Shown here piece after piece: positions 1-5,556 of a DNA stretch of 9,294 nt. Origin of the DNA: Aalborgiella sp031422495. GTDB taxonomy: Bacteria > Pseudomonadota > Gammaproteobacteria > Burkholderiales > Burkholderiaceae_C. The stretch is from assembly GCA_031422495.1 (NCBI GenBank), contig JANPLX010000038.1, positions 1 to 9,294 on the forward strand. Reading direction: 5' to 3'. The notes below the pieces were generated by a model, which was not told where the DNA came from, did no database searches, and saw nothing but the letters and a program-made list of their open reading frames with translations. Position 1 is the first letter of the stretch; every line of letters begins with the position of its first letter. Made by a program: the position numbers and the translations under genes.

Positions 1-459
1 TTAGCAAGCATGCTGCGTCACAACCAGGTCAACTACGTGGGCGCCTTGTATTTGCTGGCTGCGGTGCTGCCACATTTTTTAGCGCGCAAGGCAGGGCATA
101 TCAGCCTGGTCAGTAGCGTGGCGGGCTACCGAGGCTTACCGCAAAGCCTGGCTTACGGGCCGACAAAGGCGGCGTTGATCAACCTGGCTGAAACAATGCA
201 CCTTGACCTGAAAGACAGCCACATCAGCGTCAGCCTGATTTGCCCCGGTTTTGTTGAAACGCCCCTCACGGCACAAAACAAATTCACCATGCCCGGTCTG
301 ATCAAACCCGAAAAAGCAGCTGAAGAAATTTTGCGCGGCTGGGCCAAAGGCGAGTTTGAAATCCATTTCCCCAAACGCTTCACCCTATGGGTAAAAGCCA
401 TCAAAATGCTTCCCTACCGCTTGTATTTCCCAGCGATCAAAAAATTCACGGGTTTGTAA
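1..459 (+). CDS. Short-chain dehydrogenase/reductase (SDR), 5'-truncated by the window edge
   Basis: The reading frame is open from the first base (tta gca agc atg...) and ends at TAA 457-459, so only the C-terminal half (about 152 residues) is here. The Rossmann nucleotide-binding N-terminus lies outside the window. Visible SDR features, in order, are an Asn-containing helix (NYVGALY), the strand carrying the catalytic Ser (SLVSSVAGYRG), the YxxxK catalytic pair (AYGPTKAAL) and the post-active-site PGFVETPLT segment. The family performs NAD(P)-dependent oxidoreduction of alcohols or ketones, normally in the cytosol; the substrate cannot be read from the sequence. The C-terminal stretch (FEIHFPKRFTLWVKAIKMLPYRLYFP) resembles SDRs I recall beside NTF2-like proteins, flavin oxidoreductases and cyclopropane-fatty-acid-synthase-like genes in proteobacteria. 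That context is recollection, not visible here. The TAA overlaps the next gene's ATG (TAATG), indicating translational coupling. Confidence 0.92.
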   Translation, partial: LASMLRHNQVNYVGALYLLAAVLPHFLARKAGHISLVSSVAGYRGLPQSLAYGPTKAALINLAETMHLDLKDSHISVSLICPGFVETPLTAQNKFTMPGLIKPEKAAEEILRGWAKGEFEIHFPKRFTLWVKAIKMLPYRLYFPAIKKFTGL

Positions 460-890
460 TGACTATTGCTGCGGTCGACAACATAGTCAGCTACTTCGAA
501 ACCCTCACCGAAGCATCAGTATCTAGGTTGCCCGAATACTACACAGAAGATGCCTATTTCAAAGACCCCTTCAACGAAGTGCGAGGCGTCAAACACATTC
601 AGCACATATTCGCCCACATGTATGTAGCGCTAGACAAACCGCGTTTTATTATCAACAGTAGAATCGTTGAAGATAATACTTGCTTCCTCGTTTGGGATTT
701 CAAGTTTTACATGAAAAACTACAACAAAACGACCGAACAAACTATACGCGGCGGTTCGCATTTGGTACTCAACTCAGAAGGCAAAATAGTATCTCACCGC
801 GATTATTGGGATGCAGCGGAAGAGCTGTATGAAAAGCTGCCCGTGGTGGGCGCGTTGATGCGGTGGCTGAAAAAACAGGCGAATAGTTAG
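459..890 (+). CDS. NTF2/SnoaL-like fold protein (nuclear transport factor 2 family)
   Basis: The product is 143 residues if it starts at ATG 459-461, which overlaps the TAA of the upstream dehydrogenase. An in-frame ATG at 387 would lie deep inside that gene and is less likely. The N-terminal helix (VDNIVSYFETLTEAS), the motif YYTEDAYFKDPFNEVRG and the later strands (CFLVWDFKFYM, GSHLVLNSEGKIVSHRDYWD) are typical of the small cone-shaped NTF2-like fold. That fold serves as an enzyme, such as an isomerase or cyclase, or as a binding module. No signal peptide or membrane segment is seen, so it is probably cytosolic. Its coding sequence looks more AT-rich than the dehydrogenase before it. Exact function is unknown; a role with the coupled dehydrogenase is inferred from the overlap only. 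Confidence 0.85.
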   Translation: MTIAAVDNIVSYFETLTEASVSRLPEYYTEDAYFKDPFNEVRGVKHIQHIFAHMYVALDKPRFIINSRIVEDNTCFLVWDFKFYMKNYNKTTEQTIRGGSHLVLNSEGKIVSHRDYWDAAEELYEKLPVVGALMRWLKKQANS

Positions 891-907
891 TCGTTTATCC
901 ACACTCA

Positions 908-965
908 ATTTGCTATATTTTTAATAGCATTTTAGGCAATATATACGCCGACTATAGGCTTATAT
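908..965 (+). repeat. Dispersed two-hairpin repeat, copy C (intergenic, between convergent genes)
   Basis: This copy fills almost the whole gap between the NTF2-like gene and the stop codon of the triheme cytochrome gene. It begins with a 17-nt hairpin at 912-928 (GCTAT...ATAGC), followed by a 3-nt spacer and TTAGGCAATA at 932-941. A second dyad, GCC...GGC, lies at 947-959. The same layout with identical spacing occurs at 1765-1823, 2248-2309 and 9171-9231. Because it lies between converging genes and forms an AT-rich hairpin with T-runs on either side, it could also help end transcription from both directions; that is inference. Confidence 0.8.
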
Positions 966-2396
966 TTATTCTACACCTTTCCTTTGTCTAACAACATCCG
1001 TTGCGCTTACGGATTCCGCCTGATTTCCCCAAGCATTCCGAATATAATTCGTCACTGCAGCTATATCCGTGTCGTTCAACACATGCACAAACGGCGGCAT
1101 GCCGAAGGGTCTGGGGTTGCTGGCTGTGCTGGGGGTGTAGCCGCCGGCTAGAATGATGCGAACCAAGTTGGTGGTGTTGGGCATAGTGATGGCGCGGTTA
1201 CCTGCGAGAGCGGGCAAGGCGACGTTGCCTTCTACCTTCATGCCCTGCCCTTGCTCGCCGTGGCAGGTGGCGCAGTGTTGTGTGAAGAGCTCGGCGCCGC
1301 GGGTGAACAACGCGGGTTGAAACTTCGTATCGGCAGAATTAGTTGAAGTTGTTGATTTTGTTGATTTTTTAACTTCGATTTGAGGCAAAGACTGCAAATA
1401 CGCTGCTGAGGCGTTGAGGTCAGCATCGGTCCAAAACTGGGTGCTATTGGCGACGACTTCGGCCATGGGGCCTAGCATGCTGGCGTTGGGGGCGATGCCG
1501 GTTTTGAGTAACGAGACGACGTCTTGGCGCGGCAGGTGGGCAACGCCGGCCTCGGCAGGGTCGATCAATGACGGCGCGTACCAGTCTCGCATGGGCATGA
1601 GTGCGCCGCCTAAATACTGATCGTTGATACTGGCACCTAAAGCGTTGCGTTCTGCGTGGCATGCGCTGCAGTGCCCTAAGCCGCGAACTAGGTAAGCGCC
1701 ACGCTGTATGTCTGAGTTTTGGGTGTTTTGATCGGTTTTTTGCTCTAAATTGCCATTTTCAATCTTATTTACGCCAATAGCCGGCGTATTTATTGCCTGA
1801 ACAGCTATATTATTTGTAGCATCAAAGAACATCAAACGCCAAAACGCCAAAGCGACTTGGGTGTTAAAGGGGAATGGCAAGTCGTGCGCTAGGTTTTGCT
1901 GTGCCACGGGCGCAATGCTGTGCATGAAGTAGGCGTACAAATCGTCACTGTCTGCGCGGGTGATGTGGGTGTAATTGGGATACGGAAATGCGGGTGTGAG
2001 CAGCTTACCGTTAGCTCTACGGCCGTCATGCAAGGCGCGGTAAAAGGCGTCTGCCGACCAGTTGCCGATGCCAGTTTCGAGGTCTGGCGTGATGTTGCTG
2101 GTGTAAACCGCGCCAAACGGTGTGGCAATGGCTTTGCCGCCCGCATACGCCGCGCCGCCACGTGCGGTGTGACAAGCGGCGCAGTTACCGAGTTTGGCGA
2201 GGTATGCGCCACGCTGCAGAACTTCACTATTTTCAGTATTATTAGATGTATTTACGCCTGTAGCCGGCGTATTAATTGCTTTAACAGCTATTATATTAGT
2301 AGCAAATAGCTCATTGCCAATCAACACTGCTGCCACTACAAATAGCAAGCTGAGGATGATGGCTAAAGCGGCAAACGTGCGTTTCACTGGGCTCAT
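966..2396 (-). CDS. Triheme c-type cytochrome, membrane dehydrogenase electron-transfer subunit type
   Basis: The product is 476 residues from the ATG at 2396-2394, chosen because it overlaps the TGA of the preceding gene (ATGA); an upstream in-frame start at 2411 is possible. An N-terminal hydrophobic segment (about residues 8-26) is a signal peptide or anchor, so the haem domains lie in the periplasm. Three CXXCH haem sites are present: CAACH 72-76, CSACH 243-247 and CATCH 375-379. GPMAEVV in domain 2 and FGMPPF in domain 3 hold likely axial Met ligands. Domain 1 has PAFPYP where many alcohol-dehydrogenase cytochromes have PAMPYP. The ending (LNDTDIAAVTNYIRNAWGN) is typical of the cytochrome subunits of alcohol, gluconate and nicotinate-type dehydrogenases, which pass electrons to quinone or terminal oxidases. 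No dehydrogenase subunit is adjacent. Oddities: two nearly identical repeat-derived peptides at residues 32-49 and 193-210, and a Lys/Ser/Thr-rich third linker (about 343-356). Family assignment is firm; the partner enzyme is unknown. Confidence 0.9.
   Translation of the reverse strand: MSPVKRTFAALAIILSLLFVVAAVLIGNELFATNIIAVKAINTPATGVNTSNNTENSEVLQRGAYLAKLGNCAACHTARGGAAYAGGKAIATPFGAVYTSNITPDLETGIGNWSADAFYRALHDGRRANGKLLTPAFPYPNYTHITRADSDDLYAYFMHSIAPVAQQNLAHDLPFPFNTQVALAFWRLMFFDATNNIAVQAINTPAIGVNKIENGNLEQKTDQNTQNSDIQRGAYLVRGLGHCSACHAERNALGASINDQYLGGALMPMRDWYAPSLIDPAEAGVAHLPRQDVVSLLKTGIAPNASMLGPMAEVVANSTQFWTDADLNASAAYLQSLPQIEVKKSTKSTTSTNSADTKFQPALFTRGAELFTQHCATCHGEQGQGMKVEGNVALPALAGNRAITMPNTTNLVRIILAGGYTPSTASNPRPFGMPPFVHVLNDTDIAAVTNYIRNAWGNQAESVSATDVVRQRKGVE
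1765..1823 (-). repeat. Dispersed two-hairpin repeat, copy B (in-frame inside the triheme cytochrome gene)
   Basis: On the minus strand this holds the 17-nt hairpin (1804-1820, GCTAC...ATAGC), a 3-nt spacer, CAGGCAATA, and a second hairpin with arms ACGCC/GGCGT (1771-1787). It is translated in frame as ATNNIAVQAINTPAIGVN, cytochrome residues 193-210, in the linker between haem domains 1 and 2. By eye about 85% of bases match copy A over some 55 positions. The spacing between conserved blocks is the same as in the two non-coding copies. Confidence 0.85.
2248..2309 (-). repeat. Dispersed two-hairpin repeat, copy A (in-frame inside the triheme cytochrome gene)
   Basis: On the minus strand this holds the 17-nt hairpin (2287-2303), a 3-nt spacer, AAAGCAATT in place of TAGGCAATA, and a second hairpin with arms ACGCC/GGCGT (2254-2270). 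It is translated as ATNIIAVKAINTPATGVN, cytochrome residues 32-49, directly after the N-terminal hydrophobic segment and before haem domain 1. Frame and orientation are the same as in copy B. Confidence 0.85.
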
Positions 2397-3103
2397 GGCA
2401 CGCCCCCGCACTTTTCAGTCAACGGCTCGGGCAAGCTGGCGGCGGGTTTGGTGGCAACTGGCACGGGCTGGGACGCGAGCCAGTTGGCCACGGCGTCCAC
2501 ATCAGCGGGTTTGAGCAATTTGGCGATGCGCCCCATGCAATCGGGCGCGTGGGCACGGCGCAAGCCAGTTTGCCACGCGCCTAACTGTGCTGCTACATAG
2601 TCACGCGGCAAACCTAGCAACCCAGGAATAGCAGGCTGTACGCCCATCAAAGCCGCGCCGTGGCAGGCGGTGCAAGCGGGGATATTGCGGGTTTTGTCGC
2701 CGTGCAGACTAAGCGTTTTGCCAAGCTGCAATGAAACGTATGAAGCTGCTGTTTTCAGAGGCACAGGTGCTGGATAAGGCAAGTCTAAACCCGCAAAATA
2801 TTGCGCCATTTCTAACAAATAAGCGTCGCTCAAATGCTCGACCATGCCAACCATGAGGCCGTAATGACGACGCCCTTCTTTGAAATTTTGCAGTTGGTTA
2901 AACAGGTAACCTGCTGGTTTACCGGCTATGCGGGGGAAATAGGCTTGGTTGGACGTGACGCCCTGTGCGCCGTGGCAGGTGGTGCAGGCTTGCATGCGTT
3001 TGGCCATGGTGTCGGCTTGATTTTGTGATGGACTTTGCGCTTGAACCATTAAGCTGAAACCGGCGATAACGGCAAAAAAGAGGTTTTTCCAAGATAAGTA
3101 CAT
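2393..3103 (-). CDS. Diheme c-type cytochrome (c4/c553-like), exported
   Basis: The product is 236 residues from ATG 3103-3101; a GTG codon immediately before it at 3106 is the alternative start. A hydrophobic signal peptide (about residues 5-22, ending in an AQ-rich cleavage region) is followed by two haem-binding domains: CTTCHGAQG at 40-44 and CTACHGAALMG at 144-148. The repeated-domain pattern (haem site, PRIAG/PGLLGLP, YxxxQLxxF/W, then a Met-containing stretch such as GLMVGM or DCMGR) matches the c4/c553-like diheme cytochromes of proteobacteria. These shuttle electrons in the periplasm between a quinol- or substrate-oxidising complex and a terminal oxidase. Its stop overlaps the start of the triheme cytochrome (ATGA), so the two are almost certainly made together and probably exchange electrons. 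The C-terminal tail (after about 210) is Pro/Ala-rich with an extra Cys (KCGG). The upstream region is shared with the divergent hydroxylase gene. Confidence 0.9.
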   Translation of the reverse strand: MYLSWKNLFFAVIAGFSLMVQAQSPSQNQADTMAKRMQACTTCHGAQGVTSNQAYFPRIAGKPAGYLFNQLQNFKEGRRHYGLMVGMVEHLSDAYLLEMAQYFAGLDLPYPAPVPLKTAASYVSLQLGKTLSLHGDKTRNIPACTACHGAALMGVQPAIPGLLGLPRDYVAAQLGAWQTGLRRAHAPDCMGRIAKLLKPADVDAVANWLASQPVPVATKPAASLPEPLTEKCGGVP

Positions 3104-3166
3104 CACCTGATTTGACCATCAGAAACGTTCATTCGCTGGACAGGGGAAATGATTCGATCATATAAT

Positions 3167-3184
3167 TAATAAGCATACTTATTA
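3167..3184. promoter_or_regulatory. 18-bp inverted repeat, probable operator in the divergent promoter region
   Basis: The sequence TAATAAG CATA CTTATTA is a perfect 7-bp inverted repeat with a 4-base centre. It sits 29 bases before the hydroxylase ATG and about 63 bases from the cytochrome start. Size and AT-rich symmetry suit a MarR-type dimer, a class known to control hydroxybenzoate genes (for example MobR in Comamonas). No regulator gene is beside it, so the binding protein is a guess. On the minus strand TTGGTA and TATTAA flank it at 17-bp spacing, a possible cytochrome promoter. Confidence 0.45.
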
Positions 3185-3213
3185 TATTTACCAAATTGAC
3201 ATCAAAAATCACC

Positions 3214-4419
3214 ATGACTATCAATGCATCTACCGAATTACCCATCATCGTCGCTGGTGGCGGCATTGGCGGCATTGCGGCGGCGTTGGCTTTGGTACGT
3301 CAGGGTTTCAGTGTCAAAGTACTGGAGCAAGCGAACGCACTGGGTGAAATCGGCGCAGGCTTGCAAGTCGGGCCGAACGGCTTTGCGGCGTTTGACGCGC
3401 TCGGTGTAGGCGAGCAGATGCGCGCACGCGCGGTCTACACCGACCACATGGTGATGCACGATGCGCTGGACGAATACCAAGTCGGCTTTATCCCCACTGG
3501 TGAGGCGTTTTTGAAGCGCTTTGGCAACCCGTATGCAGTGATTCACCGAGCCGATGCGCACCAGTCACTGCTGGAAGGCGCAACCTTCAACAAAGACCGC
3601 ATTGAGCTGCTGACAGGAACAACTGTGACCCGCGTAGAGCAAGATGCGGACTCGGTCACGGTGTTTGATGCTAAGGGCGGCGCACACCGAGGATCAGCTT
3701 TAATAGCAGCAGACGGCGTGAAATCAGTCATTCGCAAACAATTTGTGGGAGACGATGCACGGGTTTCAGGCCATGTGGTGTATCGAGCTGTGGTCGAAAA
3801 GAAGGATTTTCCAAAAGATTTGCAGTGGAACGCGGCCAGCATCTGGGTAGGGCCGAACTGCCACTTGGTGCACTACCCGCTACGTGGTGGTGAACAGTAC
3901 AACGTTGTCGTCACCTTTCACAGCCGCGATAAAGAAGATTGGAGCGTGCGCACTGGTAGCAGCGACGAGGTGCTGAGCTATTTCACTGATATTTGCCCCA
4001 AAGCACGCCAATTGATTGAACTACCGAAGGATTGGACACGTTGGGCAACCGCGGACCGTGAGCCGATTGCCCAGTGGAACTATGGCCGCGTCACCCTCTT
4101 AGGCGACGCTGCTCACGCCACACTGCAATACCTTGCACAAGGGGCATGCATGGCCATGGAAGATGCTGTCACGTTGGGCGAAGCCCTGAAATTGCACAAC
4201 AACGACATCGCCAAATCCTTCGCCCAATACCAAAATGCCCGCGTTGCCCGCACAGCGCGCATCGTACTCTCAGCCCGTGAAATGGGCCGAATCTTCCATG
4301 CCAAAGGCGTAGAACGCTTGGTGCGCAACGATTTGTGGAAAGGCCGCAGCCCAGAGCGCTTTTATGATGCGATGGAGTGGCTGTATGGCTGGAATGTGGG
4401 GAATTGCTTAGAAGCGTAA
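3214..4419 (+). CDS. FAD-dependent aromatic hydroxylase, probable 3-hydroxybenzoate 6-monooxygenase
   Basis: The product is 401 residues from ATG 3214-3216; an in-frame TTG at 3196 would add six residues. It is a group A flavoprotein monooxygenase: GGGIGG dinucleotide-binding motif at 15-20, DG motif (AADGVKSVIR) near 165, and GD motif (LLGDAAHATLQYLAQGA) near 295-310 that binds FAD. Residues recalled as active-site His213, Tyr217 and Gln301 in the Rhodococcus jostii 3-hydroxybenzoate 6-hydroxylase have clear counterparts: CHLVHYPLRGG (His217, Tyr221) and LQYLAQGA (Gln305). The C-terminal WLYGW also matches that family. The expected reaction is 3-hydroxybenzoate + NADH + O2 to gentisate, in the cytosol. 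Salicylate hydroxylase is the main alternative, but those usually lack the LQY(L/M)AQGA form. No gentisate dioxygenase or downstream pathway gene is adjacent. It ends only 4 bases before the convergent tRNA. Confidence 0.85.
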   Translation: MTINASTELPIIVAGGGIGGIAAALALVRQGFSVKVLEQANALGEIGAGLQVGPNGFAAFDALGVGEQMRARAVYTDHMVMHDALDEYQVGFIPTGEAFLKRFGNPYAVIHRADAHQSLLEGATFNKDRIELLTGTTVTRVEQDADSVTVFDAKGGAHRGSALIAADGVKSVIRKQFVGDDARVSGHVVYRAVVEKKDFPKDLQWNAASIWVGPNCHLVHYPLRGGEQYNVVVTFHSRDKEDWSVRTGSSDEVLSYFTDICPKARQLIELPKDWTRWATADREPIAQWNYGRVTLLGDAAHATLQYLAQGACMAMEDAVTLGEALKLHNNDIAKSFAQYQNARVARTARIVLSAREMGRIFHAKGVERLVRNDLWKGRSPERFYDAMEWLYGWNVGNCLEA

Positions 4420-4423
4420 AAAT

Positions 4424-4500
4424 TGGTCGGTGTAATAGGATTCGAACCTACGACCCCTTGCACCCCATGCAAGTGCGCTACCAGGCTGCGCCACACACCG
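4424..4500 (-). tRNA. tRNA-Pro, anticodon GGG
   Basis: This is a 77-nt cloverleaf on the minus strand with the 3' CCA encoded (4426-4424). The acceptor stem pairs CGGTGTG with TACACCG, followed by discriminator A. The anticodon stem is CTTGC/GCAAG around loop ATGGGGT, giving anticodon GGG (reads CCC and CCU). The T arm contains the GGTTCGAATCC segment. Its 5' end is 22 nt after the merR stop with no evident terminator between, so it may be co-transcribed with that gene. Confidence 0.96.
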
Positions 4501-4522
4501 ATCTGTTTTAATTATAACTGTA

Positions 4523-5056
4523 TCAAGCGCGCATGGCTTGCGGCGCTGCACCTAGAAGTTCACGGATTTCATGGAGCTCTTGGCGCACAAATTGCCACTT
4601 GAAATTATTAGATGCGGCATGACCATTGGCGTGACCGTTGGCACCGGTATTTGATGACAGGAGCCCGGAATCCGCAATCACGGCAACCAAGGCTGCTTCG
4701 AGTGCATCATCGCGCAAATCAGCATCTTCAGGTGCCATGCCGCTCAACGTATGCTCAAACTCAGGCACATCAGTGCCGCGCTTTTGGCCTCTGTGCAACT
4801 GCCCTAATTCATGCATTTGGTTGCGAGCGCCATGAATGGTGAAGCCTTGGTCATACAAAAGTTCACGAATTCGGCGGATCATCAGCACTTCGTTATGCTG
4901 GTAGTAGCGGCGGTTACCGCTGCGCTTCATAGGACGTAATTGCGTGAATTCTTGCTCCCAATAGCGTAGCACGTGGGGTTTAACACCACATAAATCGCCC
5001 ACTTCACTGATTGTAAAGTAGCGTTTGGCCGGAATGGGAGGGAGAGAATTCTCCAT
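4523..5056 (-). CDS. MerR-family transcriptional regulator of the ihfA-linked type
   Basis: The product is 177 residues. The N-terminal winged helix-turn-helix (about 12-80) contains YFTISEVGDLCGVKPHVLRYWEQEF and the wing motif RSGNRRYY, both signatures of MerR-family DNA binding. No conserved Cys cluster for metal sensing is seen in the C-terminal part, so the effector is unknown. A low-complexity Gly/His/Asn-rich linker (about 138-151) precedes a short C-terminal helix (FVRQELHEIRELLG). A MerR-like gene right after ihfA is a recurrent arrangement in beta- and gammaproteobacteria that I recognise. No Shine-Dalgarno sequence is evident. The 144-bp gap upstream carries two inverted repeats that could serve in autoregulation. 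It lies 22 nt upstream of tRNA-Pro. Confidence 0.93.
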   Translation of the reverse strand: MENSLPPIPAKRYFTISEVGDLCGVKPHVLRYWEQEFTQLRPMKRSGNRRYYQHNEVLMIRRIRELLYDQGFTIHGARNQMHELGQLHRGQKRGTDVPEFEHTLSGMAPEDADLRDDALEAALVAVIADSGLLSSNTGANGHANGHAASNNFKWQFVRQELHEIRELLGAAPQAMRA

Positions 5057-5078
5057 GAAATCAATATCCTACGTAAAT

Positions 5079-5101
5079 AAGTTAGTAGATTACTCTAACT
5101 T
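5079..5101. promoter_or_regulatory. Inverted repeat upstream of the merR-family gene, possible operator
   Basis: The 7-bp arms AAGTTAG and CTAACTT are separated by 9 bases and end 22 nt before the merR ATG. The location suits an operator or leader element for self-control. Binding by this MerR protein is inference only; the classical MerR layout with a 19-20 bp promoter spacer is not clearly recognisable. Confidence 0.4.
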
Positions 5102-5106
5102 TTACA

Positions 5107-5160
5107 TTTTTGCATCGGTTTTTGAAAATATTGTGAATATTGACCAAAAACGTGCAAAAA
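5107..5160. repeat. Long nested inverted repeat between ihfA and merR
   Basis: The outer arms TTTTTGCA (5107-5114) and TGCAAAAA (5153-5160) pair over 8 bp. After a small TCG/CG asymmetry, GTTTTTG (5118-5124) pairs with CAAAAAC (5145-5151) over 7 bp. Inside, AATATT GTG AATATT gives a further stem. No T-run follows on the minus strand, so it is not a standard intrinsic terminator. Each arm also holds two CAAAAA-type blocks about one helical turn apart, so it may be a protein-binding site instead of an RNA hairpin. Confidence 0.55.
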
Positions 5161-5200
5161 CCGCAACCAATTCGGAACTAATTAGCTCAAATCGGAAGAT

Positions 5201-5518
5201 TCAAACGCCGGCGATTTGGTCTTTCAGCTTGTGGCTGGCGTGAAAAGTGATGGCGCGGCGCGCTTCAATAGGAATGGCCTCGCCCGTACGTGGGTTACGG
5301 CCTGGGCGCGGAGCCTTGGTACGGATTTGGAAATTGCCGAAACCGGGGATTTTGACGTCTTGGCCTTCAATAAGTTGCGCTGAAATCAGATCGAAAAATG
5401 CGTCGACCATGTCTTTGGATTCGCGCATATTGAGCCCAATTTGCTCGAACAACACCTCAGCCAGCTGCGCTTTGGTCAAAGAATTGGTTTCTAGGCTCTC
5501 TAATGAAATTTCCATCAT
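5201..5518 (-). CDS. ihfA: Integration host factor alpha subunit
   Basis: The product is 105 residues (104 if the second of two adjacent ATGs, at 5515, is used; that one is better spaced from the GAGA ribosome-binding stretch). It is the alpha subunit of the IHF heterodimer, a DNA-bending nucleoid protein that helps shape promoters, recombination sites and replication origins. The sequence shows the HU/IHF fold: N-terminal helices (TKAQLAEVLFEQIGLNMRES, about 15-34), the GFGNFQIR beta strand (59-66) and the arm RPGRNPRTGE (71-80) with the intercalating Pro at about 76. Length is close to the usual ~100 residues, with a short N-terminal extension (MEISLESLETN). It lies 51 bp after pheT on the same strand, as in many proteobacteria where pheST and ihfA are linked, so co-transcription is likely. 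Confidence 0.96.
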   Translation of the reverse strand: MMEISLESLETNSLTKAQLAEVLFEQIGLNMRESKDMVDAFFDLISAQLIEGQDVKIPGFGNFQIRTKAPRPGRNPRTGEAIPIEARRAITFHASHKLKDQIAGV

Positions 5519-5556
5519 TGTCTCTTTTTAGTATTTATCGATGCATTCTGTTAAAC

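Noticed and set aside
387..458. In-frame upstream ATG for the NTF2-like gene
   Set aside because: It would overlap the SDR by 73 bp, and the added residues look like SDR sequence read out of frame; the TAATG start at 459 fits the family N-terminus.
1896..2309. A 137-codon open frame on the + strand opposite the triheme cytochrome
   Set aside because: It overlaps the haem domain 1 coding sequence on the other strand and has no recognisable motif; the minus-strand frame contains clear CXXCH sites.
1765..2309. Ancient tandem duplication of a cytochrome domain as the sole explanation for the paired peptides
   Set aside because: The haem domains next to the peptides are strongly diverged while the peptides are about 85% identical in DNA, and related copies occur outside the gene. 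A later copy or conversion event between A and B remains possible.
4424..4500. tRNA-Pro as an attachment site for an integrated element
   Set aside because: No integrase, no duplicate of the tRNA 3' end and no foreign gene block is seen in the window.
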